The translations under genes were made by a program, and so were the position numbers. Below are positions 1 through 7,310 of a stretch of DNA of 64,000 nt, piece by piece. Origin of the DNA: Thermus sp. LT1-2-5 (GTDB taxonomy: Bacteria > Deinococcota > Deinococci > Deinococcales > Thermaceae); NCBI RefSeq assembly GCF_040363165.1, contig NZ_BSRG01000007.1, positions 16,134-80,133 on the forward strand, in the 5' to 3' direction. The notes below the pieces were generated by a model that was not told the origin of the DNA, made no database searches, and saw only the letters and a list, made by a program, of their open reading frames with translations. The first letter of the stretch is position 1, and each line of letters begins with the position of its first letter.

Positions 1-51
1 ATCCGCATCCTGGAACTGGTGACAGGGGAAAGGTGGCAAGGGGTCTGGTGA
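1..51 (+). CDS. C-terminal end of an unidentified gene
   Basis: Frame 1 is open from the first base and ends at TGA 49-51, giving 16 residues (ending GERWQGVW). The next gene has a Shine-Dalgarno sequence (AAGGAGG, 56-62) right after it, so this is probably the preceding gene of the same operon. Too short to identify. Confidence 0.45.
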   Translation: MRILELVTGERWQGVW

Positions 52-70
52 GACCAAGGAGGAGGTGGAG

Positions 71-619
71 ATGGAGAAGGATAGCGGGTTTTTCCAACGG
101 TTGGCCCAGCGGGTGCTGGCGGAGATGCCTCCGGAGGACCGCTTCCGCGAGGCGGACGCCCGGGCCATGGCCCAGAACAAGGAGGCGCTCTTGGCCCTGA
201 CGGATGAACTCGTTCAGGCATTCTACGACACCCTTTTCGCCCATCCTCCCACCAAGGCGGTCTTCCGGGAGGGGGAGAGGCCTGAACGGGAGGAAACCTT
301 GAGGCGGTGGTGGCAACGCGCGGTAGCGGGCCCTTTTGACCTGGACTACTGGGCCTGGCAGGCCTACGTGGGCCTCGCGCACGTGAAGCGGGGGGTGAGC
401 AACCCCATGACGCTGGGACATACCGCATTCGTCGCCCGGTTTGTTTCGGAACGTGTGCCCGAGGTGGCCGGGGCCATCGCCCGCCTCATGACCACGGTAG
501 CCGCCCTCATCGCCGAGGGCTACAAGGAAGTCTACCTGGAAGCGGCCCGGGACATCACGGGCCAGAGCCGGGAGCTTTTGGAACGGAGCGTGCGGATCTC
601 CGTGGAGGAATTGCGATGA
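71..619 (+). CDS. Protoglobin-domain haem protein (sensor globin)
   Basis: The 182-residue protein has the all-helical look of a protoglobin/globin-sensor domain. The stretch YVGLAHVKRGVSNP (about residues 98-111) matches the segment that carries the proximal haem histidine in protoglobins. No output domain is attached, so it would act as a free-standing O2/NO/CO-binding protein that signals through partners. I chose ATG 71 over GTG 65 because AAGGAGG at 56-62 is well spaced for it. It overlaps the next gene by 4 bp (ATGA), so the two are probably translated together. Gas sensing is inferred from the family; the ligand cannot be read from sequence. Confidence 0.75.
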   Translation: MEKDSGFFQRLAQRVLAEMPPEDRFREADARAMAQNKEALLALTDELVQAFYDTLFAHPPTKAVFREGERPEREETLRRWWQRAVAGPFDLDYWAWQAYVGLAHVKRGVSNPMTLGHTAFVARFVSERVPEVAGAIARLMTTVAALIAEGYKEVYLEAARDITGQSRELLERSVRISVEELR

Positions 620-1212
620 CTACGAACCTCTTCAACCTAAGCCCAAGGGAGCAACAAGATTACCTGAAGCAACTGGCGGACCTCATGCAAGTGCTCTCTG
701 ACTGGGAGCTCTTGGCCTCCGTGCGCCAACAGGTGGAACCCCATTTCCCCGATGTAGCCGCCCGCATCGCCCAGCGCCTGCGGGAGCACCCCTTTACCCA
801 GGAGACCCAGGATGTCACCCAGGCCCTTACCGCCATCGCCCAGGTGTACTTTTCCCATCCCACCTTGGATGCGGACTACCTGGAAAGGCGCGCCAGGGCA
901 GGGAAGGCTTACTTGGAAGCGGGGTTTAGCCCCACCACCCTTGTGGGGGGCATTTACGGCCTGTGGGTGGACGAGTGGACCCGCACCTTCGCCGGGCTTT
1001 TCGCCCATGACCCCGAGCTACTGGCCCGTCTAACCCGAGCCCTCGCCCTCGTTTCCCTCTTTAACCTGGCCATCGTGGTCCAGCAGTACTCCTACGAAAG
1101 CGAGGTGCAGGCTCGGGAACTGGAAGAGCGTATCTTGGCGAGGTTCCTGCGCGCCACGGGTATCAGCCGCGAGCTTTACGAGCAAATGGCCAAAACAGCC
1201 GGAGAGGAGTGA
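616..1212 (+). CDS. Protoglobin-like protein lacking the proximal histidine
   Basis: This 198-residue protein has the same helical layout as its upstream neighbour. The segment AGKAYLEAGFSPTT (about residues 95-108) aligns with VGLAHVKRGVSNP of the first protein and has Tyr where the proximal His should be. It therefore either binds no haem or uses tyrosine as ligand. The C-terminal part is a long charged helix that could mediate dimerisation. It overlaps the upstream gene by ATGA and lies 3 bp before the roadblock gene, so a regulatory partner of the first protoglobin is a reasonable guess. Family assignment is by eye and less certain than for the neighbour. Confidence 0.6.
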   Translation: MTTNLFNLSPREQQDYLKQLADLMQVLSDWELLASVRQQVEPHFPDVAARIAQRLREHPFTQETQDVTQALTAIAQVYFSHPTLDADYLERRARAGKAYLEAGFSPTTLVGGIYGLWVDEWTRTFAGLFAHDPELLARLTRALALVSLFNLAIVVQQYSYESEVQARELEERILARFLRATGISRELYEQMAKTAGEE

Positions 1213-1215
1213 GGC

Positions 1216-1590
1216 ATGAGCCGTCAAGAAGAGCTGCAGTCGGTGGTTCGCTCCCTTAGACAAGCGGTCCCGGAACTCACGGGGGCCATGGTGGCCTCCA
1301 CGGACGGCCTTTCCCTGGCCACGGACCTCCCCGAGGCGGAGGCCGCCCGGGCGGCGGCCATGGCGGCCACCGCTTTGGGGCTGGGCAAGCGCATCGCCCA
1401 AACCTCCGCCCTGGGGAGCTTGGAAGAGGTGGTGGTGCGGGGCCGGGAGGGGTACCTCGTGGTCTACGCCGCCGGGGACAAGGGGGTGCTGGCGGTCACC
1501 GCCCCCATGGGGGCCAACCTGGGCCTTATCCACCTGGAGGCCCGCCAGGTGGCGAGCCGGATCGCCCAGATCCTGGGGATAGGGCCCTGA
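1216..1590 (+). CDS. Roadblock/LC7-domain protein
   Basis: A 124-residue single-domain protein with the roadblock/LC7 fold pattern: an N-terminal helix, then GAMVASTDGLSLATDLP (about residues 24-40), a central amphipathic helix, and the strand pair VVVRGREGYLVVYAAG followed by GVLAVTAP. In bacteria such proteins partner MglA-type small GTPases or serve as dimerising regulators in motility and signalling. No MglA gene is present here. Its place between globin-type proteins and an HD-GYP enzyme suggests a scaffold in one signalling pathway. It starts at ATG 1216, 3 bp after the upstream stop. Confidence 0.8.
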   Translation: MSRQEELQSVVRSLRQAVPELTGAMVASTDGLSLATDLPEAEAARAAAMAATALGLGKRIAQTSALGSLEEVVVRGREGYLVVYAAGDKGVLAVTAPMGANLGLIHLEARQVASRIAQILGIGP

Positions 1591-1668
1591 ACCCACTTGC
1601 TAAAATGAAAGCTGGCCGGGCAAGGCCTAGGCCCCTCGCAGATTTGACGCCTAGCTTTCCTAGAGTCT

Positions 1669-3117
1669 ATGCGCACCGCCGCCCTCTTCCTCCACCTGAT
1701 GCGCGCCCAGGACCTCCCCGAGCTCCACGCCCGTGCGGCGGAGGGGGCTATGGTCCACCTGGGGGCCGAGGGGGCGTACCTTCTTCGCTTGGAAGGGGGG
1801 CGGTACCGGGTGGTGGGGGCGGCGGGCAGCGCTGGGGTGGCCCGGGGCCTGCGCCTGCCCCCGGAGTGGGAGCCTCAGGAAGGGCCCACCCCGCCGCCTG
1901 GCCCCTTAGGCTTTTCCCCCGACGGGAGGGGAAGGATGGGCCACCTGGCCCGCTTCGGTTCCCTGGCCTTGGCCCTGGAAGGGGTACCTCCTTTGGGACC
2001 CGACGAGCGGGAGGTGGTGGAGGCCCTCTTGGAGGCGGTGGCCCTGCGGGAAAGCCGCATGGTGGGCCTGTCCACCCTGGAGGTTCTCCTCTCCCTCTCC
2101 CGGCGCCTGCGGCGGGGGGCATCCTTGGAGGAGGAGGTGCGGGGGGCTTTGGAGGAGCTTCTCCGGCACACGGGGTTGGAGGCGGGGGGGCTATTTCGTT
2201 TGGAGGGGGGCGTGTTCCAGCCTTGGGTTCTGGCGGGGAGCTACCCCTCGGGCTACCCGGAGCTCTACCGCCGCTACCCCGTGGCCTTGGGCATGGGGGC
2301 CATGGCGCTCCTTGTGGGGCGGGACTTCGCCGTGATTCCCGACTACCAGACTTTTCCCAAGGCGCTTCCTCCCATGCGGGGGGCGGGGTTGCGCACGGTG
2401 GTTTTGGCCCTTTTGGAGCGGGCGGGGAGGCCCTACGGGGCGCTAGCCCTTGTCAGCTTCACCCGGGCGGTGGAGGTTTCTCCGGAGGCGGTGGCGCTTT
2501 TGCGGGTGGCCCGGGAGGAGCTGGAGGGGTATTTGGAGAAGCGCCTGCAGGCAGAGGGGCTTTTGGAGGCTCTATCCGCCATCCTGGAGCGGTTGGACTA
2601 CGAGACGGAGGGGCACATGCGGCGGGTGGCGGAGCTCGCCGTGGTCCTGGGGCGGGCGGCGGGGGTGGAGGATCTGGAGGACCTCCGCATTGGGGCCTAC
2701 CTTCACGACCTGGGGAAGCTCTTTGTTCCCCGGGAGATTCTGGAGAAGGAGGCGCCCTTGGTGACCCTGGAGTGGCGGGTGGTGAAGAGCCACCCGGAGC
2801 TGGGGTACGAGGTTTTGTCCCGGGTGCCTTTCCTTTCCCCGAAGGCTCTGGAGGTGGTGTTGTACCACCACGAGCACTGGGACGGCACGGGTTACCCGAG
2901 GGGGCTCAAGGGGGAGGAGATCCCGTTGCACGCCCGGGTCTTCGCTGTGGCGGACGTGTGGGACGCTTTGGTGAGCGAGCGGCCTTACAAGCCGGCTTAC
3001 GGGCCCAAGCGGGCGGAGGAAGAGCTCAGGGCCATGGCGGGGAAGAAGCTGGACCCGAAGTTGGTGGAGCTCTTTTTGGCTATGAACCCTATGATGAAAG
3101 AGGTGAAGGAGCGATGA
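1669..3117 (+). CDS. GAF / HD-GYP cyclic-di-GMP phosphodiesterase
   Basis: The 482-residue protein has an N-terminal region with two GAF-like sensory segments (about 1-280) and a C-terminal HD-GYP domain. Catalytic landmarks are visible: YLHDLGKL (the HD pair), HHEHWDGTGYPRG (the GYP signature) and ADVWDALVSERPY. HD-GYP enzymes hydrolyse cyclic-di-GMP to pGpG/GMP. The upstream gap of 78 bp after the roadblock gene could hold its own promoter, but the shared strand and order fit one operon. Its stop overlaps the ATG of the next small gene (ATGA). With globin-like proteins upstream, the operon probably couples gas or redox sensing to c-di-GMP turnover. Confidence 0.88.
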   Translation: MRTAALFLHLMRAQDLPELHARAAEGAMVHLGAEGAYLLRLEGGRYRVVGAAGSAGVARGLRLPPEWEPQEGPTPPPGPLGFSPDGRGRMGHLARFGSLALALEGVPPLGPDEREVVEALLEAVALRESRMVGLSTLEVLLSLSRRLRRGASLEEEVRGALEELLRHTGLEAGGLFRLEGGVFQPWVLAGSYPSGYPELYRRYPVALGMGAMALLVGRDFAVIPDYQTFPKALPPMRGAGLRTVVLALLERAGRPYGALALVSFTRAVEVSPEAVALLRVAREELEGYLEKRLQAEGLLEALSAILERLDYETEGHMRRVAELAVVLGRAAGVEDLEDLRIGAYLHDLGKLFVPREILEKEAPLVTLEWRVVKSHPELGYEVLSRVPFLSPKALEVVLYHHEHWDGTGYPRGLKGEEIPLHARVFAVADVWDALVSERPYKPAYGPKRAEEELRAMAGKKLDPKLVELFLAMNPMMKEVKER

Positions 3118-3293
3118 CGAGTCGGGATGCCCTGGAGATCCTTTTAGACGCCCCGGAGCTACCGGAGGAGAAACGGCAGGCTTTGGCGCAGGACTTGAAA
3201 GCGGTGGTGGCTCGTTACCTTCCTGGCCATCCGGTACGCTTGCTCTCGGGTGTGGACGAGCGGGACCGAAGGTGGCTTCGCTTGGTGATATAG
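3114..3293 (+). CDS. Small 59-residue protein in the signalling operon
   Basis: ATG 3114 overlaps the stop of the HD-GYP gene (ATGA), and a 59-residue frame follows to TAG 3291-3293. The sequence is charged and helical in its first half (EILLDAPELPEEKRQALAQD) and ends with RDRRWLRLVI. I recognise no family. The tight translational coupling argues that it is a real gene and perhaps a modulator of the phosphodiesterase. Confidence 0.55.
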   Translation: MTSRDALEILLDAPELPEEKRQALAQDLKAVVARYLPGHPVRLLSGVDERDRRWLRLVI

Positions 3294-3539
3294 TTGGGCT
3301 CTGTCCCTGAGCGTTCAGGTCCTTGAACCCCTTTATGTAGTAACTTTCTTCTACGACCGTAGCCGAAAGCTTTTGCACAGGATGATGGGGTAGCTAGAGG
3401 GTTCACTTTATCGGTCGGCTGGACCAGATATGCACCCACTAGGCTGGGCGGCACGCACTTGGCAGGATTGCCACACAACGAGGACAAGGTGAAGACGTCC
3501 AAGGTTATCCCCCCGCGGGAGAAGTTCTAAGCCACACTT

Positions 3540-3745
3540 AGAGGCGGTCAAGGGGGGAAAGAGCTTGGTGGAGATCGCTCGCGCTCACGGCGCGCCCCAA
3601 CCCCGTGGTGAAGGGGAGGTCGGAGCTCGTGGAGAAAGGGCCCTCCCTCTTCCCCGGCGACAGGCGGGAGAGGGAACGGGAAAACAAGGTGCGGCGCCTC
3701 ATCGGGAGGAAAGAGGAAGGGGATGCCCTTGGGTCAGTGCGTGAA
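3540..3745 (+). pseudogene. IS3-type OrfA transposase remnant (frameshifted)
   Basis: One frame from about 3546 reads AVKGGKSLVEIARAHG, and a second frame from about 3608 continues RSELVEKGPSLFPGDRRERE. Together they resemble the N-terminal helix-turn-helix and following segment of an IS3-family OrfA. A frameshift near 3600 separates the halves, the start is broken by a stop near 3529, and no OrfB follows. The preceding stretch 3294-3539 holds no gene that I can support. Confidence 0.6.
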
Positions 3746-3779
3746 ACTGGCCCGCTAAGCCCTCGCCCGAGGGCTGTCG

Positions 3780-4770
3780 GGCGCGCCTAGTAAATCGCCT
3801 TGTACCCCGGCGGGGGAGGGAGAAGGGAAAGGAGAACCCTCAGCGCGTAGACCACAAGCTCCAAGAGCGCACGCACCCTCGCCGTCTTGGGCTTGCGCTC
3901 AAGGAGATACCCACCCCCAAGCCGCGTCTTCATCCCCCCAAACACCCCCTCCACCACCCCACGAAACCGGTACACCCCAGGGTCCCACACCTCCCGCCCC
4001 CAGGCCCGCAACCCCTCCCGCACCTCGCCTCCGCCCCGCAACCGGATCTGGGGACTAAGCCCCAGCTCCGCTACCCTCTCCCACACCTCCCGCCCGTCAA
4101 ACCCCGCGTCCGCCAGCAACCTTCCCCCACGGGGACGAAACCTCCCCAAGGCCCAAGCCCCCAGAACAGGGTCCGGCGCGTACCCCGCCCCCACACTCCC
4201 CCCAAAGGGCCAGAGGAGCTTCCTCCGCCGCTCCCACCGCACCAGGGCCAGGAGCCGGCTATGCCCCCGCGCCCGCCGCGCCTCCGCCCCCCGGCGGTAC
4301 CGCAGAATTTGGTCCTCGCTCCGGTAGCTCAGGCCGGTGGTGTCCATGAGGTAAAAGGGGGGTCAGGGTCTTGGGGCGGGAGGTGGGCCTCCACCTCCTG
4401 GGCCAGGCGGTGGAGGAGGTCCTCCAGGAGGCTCGGGTCTAGGTGGTGGAGGGCGTAGCGGGCGAGGGATGGATGGGAGGGGAAGGGTTCTTCCATCAGG
4501 TCATGGAGGAGGGCTTCGGTCTTGCGGTGGGTGAGCTTGTAGAAGGCGCGAAAGAGGAGGAGGGCGAGGTAGAGGGCGTGGGCGTAGCGCCAGGGTCTGC
4601 CCCTTCGGCCCTTGGGGGTGGGAGGGGCGACCTCCTGGGCCAGGCGAAGGCAGTGGGTGAGGACCTCCTTGGGGCTTGGTTCTCGTCGGGGAAAGCCGCG
4701 CTTGCCCATGGCTCTAGGATGAAGGACTCGGGGGGGGTTTGCAAGGCAAGCCCAGCTGGGCTTGACAAGA
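3780..4770 (-). mobile_element. IS5-type insertion sequence with frameshifted transposase
   Basis: The element holds one two-frame DDE transposase on the minus strand and little else. Its ends are not clear. The 3' side runs into GC-rich sequence around 3780. The 5' side includes AGGCAAGCCC (4744-4753) and a perfect 16-bp palindrome AAGCCCAGCTGGGCTT (4748-4763). A fragment matching its 3' end is found again at 54563-54616. Target duplications could not be identified, so the boundaries are approximate. Confidence 0.6.
3787..4709 (-). CDS. IS5-type DDE transposase, -1 frameshift required
   Basis: Two overlapping frames make one 307-residue protein. The first starts at ATG 4709 (MGKRGFPRREP) and would stop at 4329. 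The second continues from the overlap to TAG 3787-3789. The overlap contains C CCT TTT (minus strand, 4359-4353), a textbook X-XXY-YYZ slippery heptamer. Slipping by -1 gives CCC TTT TAC and joins PDPPF to YLMDTTGLSYRSEDQ. The catalytic triad is intact across the second part: Asp in LMDTTG, Asp in LLADAGFDG, Glu in RGVVEGVFGGMK. Programmed frameshifting is known in several IS5 subgroups, so this is probably an active arrangement and not a mutation. Confidence 0.75.
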
Positions 4771-4790
4771 TGAGAATGCATTATTAATAT
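4762..4790 (+). promoter_or_regulatory. Sigma-A promoter of the zinc operon
   Basis: TTGACA (4762-4767), 17-bp spacer, TAATAT (4785-4790). The first gene starts at ATG 4812 with GGAGGT (4800-4805) before it. The -35 overlaps the right arm of the palindrome 4748-4763 at the IS end. Confidence 0.75.
4770..4788 (+). promoter_or_regulatory. Zur/Fur-type operator box
   Basis: TGAGAATGCATTATTA (4771-4786) is an imperfect inverted repeat filling the spacer and touching the -10. It matches TGAGAAGCAATTATCA at 11239-11254 in 12 of 16 positions, the only other promoter here driving zinc-type genes. Placement between -35 and -10 fits repression by a Fur-family regulator; Zur is inferred from the genes. 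Confidence 0.55.
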
Positions 4791-4811
4791 CGTTCGGCGC
4801 GGAGGTGCGCT

Positions 4812-5990
4812 ATGAGAGCCTGGTGGAAAGCGGCGAGCGGGTTTACCTTAGCCCTCCTCTCGGTGGCCTTGGCCCACGCCCCGGTGTCCGAGAGGGAGGA
4901 GGCGTATGCGGCGGAGGCTCGGCTTTTCGCCCTGGACAACCGCCCAGGGCATAGCCGCCTCGTGGCCTTGGACCTCCCCTCGGGCCAGGCGGCGGCCGAG
5001 CTCGCCCTTCCCCCTCGAGGCATGAGCCTGGTGGCGACCCCCTCGGGGCGCTACCTCCTGGTTGCCCGGGGGCGGGATACGGATCGGCAGTGGCTCACCG
5101 TGGTCTGGACCGGAAAGGAGGAGGGGCGTTGGAGCCGCCCGGTGATCGCCAAGAGCCTGCTCCTGGGAAGGGGCTGGAACATCGGCCACGGGGCGGAGGC
5201 CTACACCCTGGGGGGTAGGCTTCTGTCCTTCGCCGAGCGGGACGCCAAGGCCTTCCGCTTCCCAGAGGAGGCCCTGGCCCCGGAAAAGGCCTTCCAGGCG
5301 GAGGTTCTCCGGCTTCCCAACCCCGATCACTACCACGTGGTGGAGGCCCCGGAGGGCACCTACCTCACCCTCCTGGCCCGGGGGCAGGTGGTCCTCTTTG
5401 ACCGGGAGCTCAAGGAGGAAAGGGTCCGCTTCTCCTGTCCCGTGGAGCACGGGGAAGCCTTCCACGGGGAAACGGGCCGGAGCTTCTTCGCTTGCGCCAA
5501 AGATGTCTTGGCCCTGGAAGGGGGCAGGGAGCTTGCCCGGATCCCCTACCCGCTTTCCGAGCGGATCGGGGCTTTCCTGGAGGGCAAGGGGGTTTTCTTC
5601 GGCTACTCCGACGGGGTGACGCACCTGCAACGCCTGGATCCCGTGGCCCTGCGCCTCACCCCCGTTCCCCTGGGTGGGGTATTCCTCCGGGGGAAGGGCG
5701 ACGGGGAAAGGCTTTACGTTCTCCTTTCGGACGGGCGGCTCCAGGTGCGGGAGGCGGGAGAGGGGAGGCTCCTCAAGGAGGTGCGGGTTTCCCGTCCCTT
5801 CCCCGAGATGGATGAGGACACGGGCGGGGCCATCCTGCCCGACCTCGCTCCTTGGCCGGAGCGGGGGCTCGTGTACGTGAGCCTGCCCCACCTGGGCCTG
5901 GTGGCGGAGGTGGACGCGGAGCGGGGCCGAGTGGTCCGGTACCTCCGGGTGGGGGGTAGCCCTACCCGGCTTGCCCTGGTGCGCCCGTGA
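4812..5990 (+). CDS. AztD-like periplasmic zinc chaperone (first paralogue)
   Basis: A 392-residue secreted protein: signal peptide to about residue 22 (LALLSVALAHA), then repeated blade-like strands typical of a beta-propeller. It is a distant paralogue of the protein at 7311-8474. Both share a CP...HGEA...C(A)..V block, here CPVEHGEAFHGETGRSFF followed by ACAKDV. AztD proteins hold zinc in the periplasm and hand it to the binding protein AztC, whose homologue lies two genes downstream. Fewer histidines than the second paralogue suggest a different affinity or role. It heads the zinc operon. Confidence 0.65.
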   Translation: MRAWWKAASGFTLALLSVALAHAPVSEREEAYAAEARLFALDNRPGHSRLVALDLPSGQAAAELALPPRGMSLVATPSGRYLLVARGRDTDRQWLTVVWTGKEEGRWSRPVIAKSLLLGRGWNIGHGAEAYTLGGRLLSFAERDAKAFRFPEEALAPEKAFQAEVLRLPNPDHYHVVEAPEGTYLTLLARGQVVLFDRELKEERVRFSCPVEHGEAFHGETGRSFFACAKDVLALEGGRELARIPYPLSERIGAFLEGKGVFFGYSDGVTHLQRLDPVALRLTPVPLGGVFLRGKGDGERLYVLLSDGRLQVREAGEGRLLKEVRVSRPFPEMDEDTGGAILPDLAPWPERGLVYVSLPHLGLVAEVDAERGRVVRYLRVGGSPTRLALVRP

Positions 5991-6406
5991 ACCCCATGCC
6001 GGTCTTCATGTATCTCCTGGGGGTGGACGCCGCCCAAGGCCTCCTGGAGGCCCTGGGCTACCGCAAGGTGCCCCACCCCCAGGGGGTGGGCTCGAGCCTC
6101 TACCTGGGGGAGGAGGCCGTGCTCCATTCCACCGGCCTCTGGTACCGGGGTGTTCTCTACCATCGCCCCAAGGAACGCTTCTATCGGTCTCCCTTGCCGC
6201 CCTACCCCCCCGAGGTACCGCCTCAGGCGGAACCCCTGGCCTTCCCCCATGGGCTCGCCCACTACCTCCCCTTCATCCGGGGGCACGAGGAAAGGGTTCG
6301 GGCCTTGCGGGGCGAGGGGCGGGCCCGTTTCCTGCGGCACCTCCCCCCGGGGGCCCGAAGGCACCTCAAGGATTGGAGAGCGCTTTGGCAGGAGGTGGAA
6401 GGATGA
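5987..6406 (+). CDS. Unknown protein in the zinc operon
   Basis: A 139-residue protein starting at GTG 5987, overlapping the upstream stop by GTGA and the downstream start by ATGA. There is no signal peptide and no membrane segment. It is rich in Pro, Arg, Tyr and His (YLLGVDAAQGLLEALGYRKV near the start; LAHYLPFIRGHEERV later). I do not recognise the family. The double overlap makes it part of the zinc unit. A cytoplasmic metal-handling or zinc-sparing role is only a guess. Confidence 0.6.
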   Translation: MNPMPVFMYLLGVDAAQGLLEALGYRKVPHPQGVGSSLYLGEEAVLHSTGLWYRGVLYHRPKERFYRSPLPPYPPEVPPQAEPLAFPHGLAHYLPFIRGHEERVRALRGEGRARFLRHLPPGARRHLKDWRALWQEVEG

Positions 6407-7266
6407 AACGGTGGCTCTCCCTTGGCCTGTTCGGCCTTCTGGTTGCCTTTGCCGAGCCGCAGGTGGCCGCCACCACCCCCATCCTGGCGGATCTCGTGCG
6501 GCAGGTGGCTGGGGATAGGGTGCGGGTGGAGAGCGTGGTCCCACCGGGGGCCGACCCCCACGCCTTCGACCTTAGGCCCTCCACCGCCTCCCAGGTGGCC
6601 AGGGCGAGGATCCTCTTCGCCAATGGTCTGGGACTGGAACCCTACCTGAACCGCCTTAAGGTCCTTCTGCCGCCGGAGGCCAAGGTGGTGGAGCTGGCTC
6701 CGGGTATGCCCGACCCTATTTGTGGCCTGCTCGGCCTTCGGGAGATGGGGGTCCACCTCCACGGGGACTGCGATCCCCACATGTGGCTGGACCCCACCTA
6801 CGCCATTCGCTACGCTGAACGCATAGCGGAGGAACTTTCCCGTCTGGACCCCAGGGGCCAGGAGGTGTATCGGCGCCGCCTCGAGGCCTTCCGCCAGGCG
6901 GTGGAACGGGAGGATAGGGAACTGGCGGCCTGTTTGAAGGGTAGACGGCTTAGGCTCGTGGTGAGCCACCTCTCCCTTTCTTACCTGGCGCGGCGCTATG
7001 GCTTGGAGATCGTGGGCGCCCTTCGGGATACCCAGGGCCAGGAGGGAAGCATGAGGGATCGGCTCGCCCTCCTGAAAAAGGCGGAGGAGGGCGGGGTGGA
7101 CCTGGTGGTGGCGGAGCCCCAGATGGACCCCGCCCCCATGCGCCGCTTGGCGGAGGAGCTGGGGGCGCGGCTGGTGGTCCTGTACACGGACACCTTGGAC
7201 CGGAGGGTGCCCGGTTATCTGGACCTCCTGCGTTGGAACCGGGAGGCCTTGTGTCCACGCCGTTAG
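6403..7266 (+). CDS. Zinc ABC transporter substrate-binding protein (AztC/ZnuA type)
   Basis: A 287-residue cluster A-I metal-binding protein with a signal peptide (LSLGLFGLLVAFAEP). Likely zinc ligands are the histidines in PGADPHAFDLRPS, HGDCDPHMWLDPTYA and VVSHLSLSYLARRYG, with an acidic ligand near the C-terminus. The His-rich loop common in ZnuA is very short (GVHLHGDCD), as in AztC proteins that rely on AztD. It starts at ATG 6403, overlapping the upstream stop by ATGA. No permease or ATPase gene for this system is in the window, so the membrane part must be elsewhere. Confidence 0.85.
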   Translation: MKRWLSLGLFGLLVAFAEPQVAATTPILADLVRQVAGDRVRVESVVPPGADPHAFDLRPSTASQVARARILFANGLGLEPYLNRLKVLLPPEAKVVELAPGMPDPICGLLGLREMGVHLHGDCDPHMWLDPTYAIRYAERIAEELSRLDPRGQEVYRRRLEAFRQAVEREDRELAACLKGRRLRLVVSHLSLSYLARRYGLEIVGALRDTQGQEGSMRDRLALLKKAEEGGVDLVVAEPQMDPAPMRRLAEELGARLVVLYTDTLDRRVPGYLDLLRWNREALCPRR

Positions 7267-7310
7267 TCCTCTTACGGGGCCAAAGGGCCTCGAGGGGAAA
7301 GGAGGGAAGC

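Noticed and set aside
1605..3293. Long plus-strand frame of 562 codons rich in Gly and Pro
   Set aside because: It is the shifted frame over the HD-GYP gene; composition is not protein-like. Only its last 59 codons (from 3114) are kept, because they have their own coupled start.
3294..3539. Short frames in the gap after the signalling operon
   Set aside because: No start signals, interrupted frames and no family resemblance.
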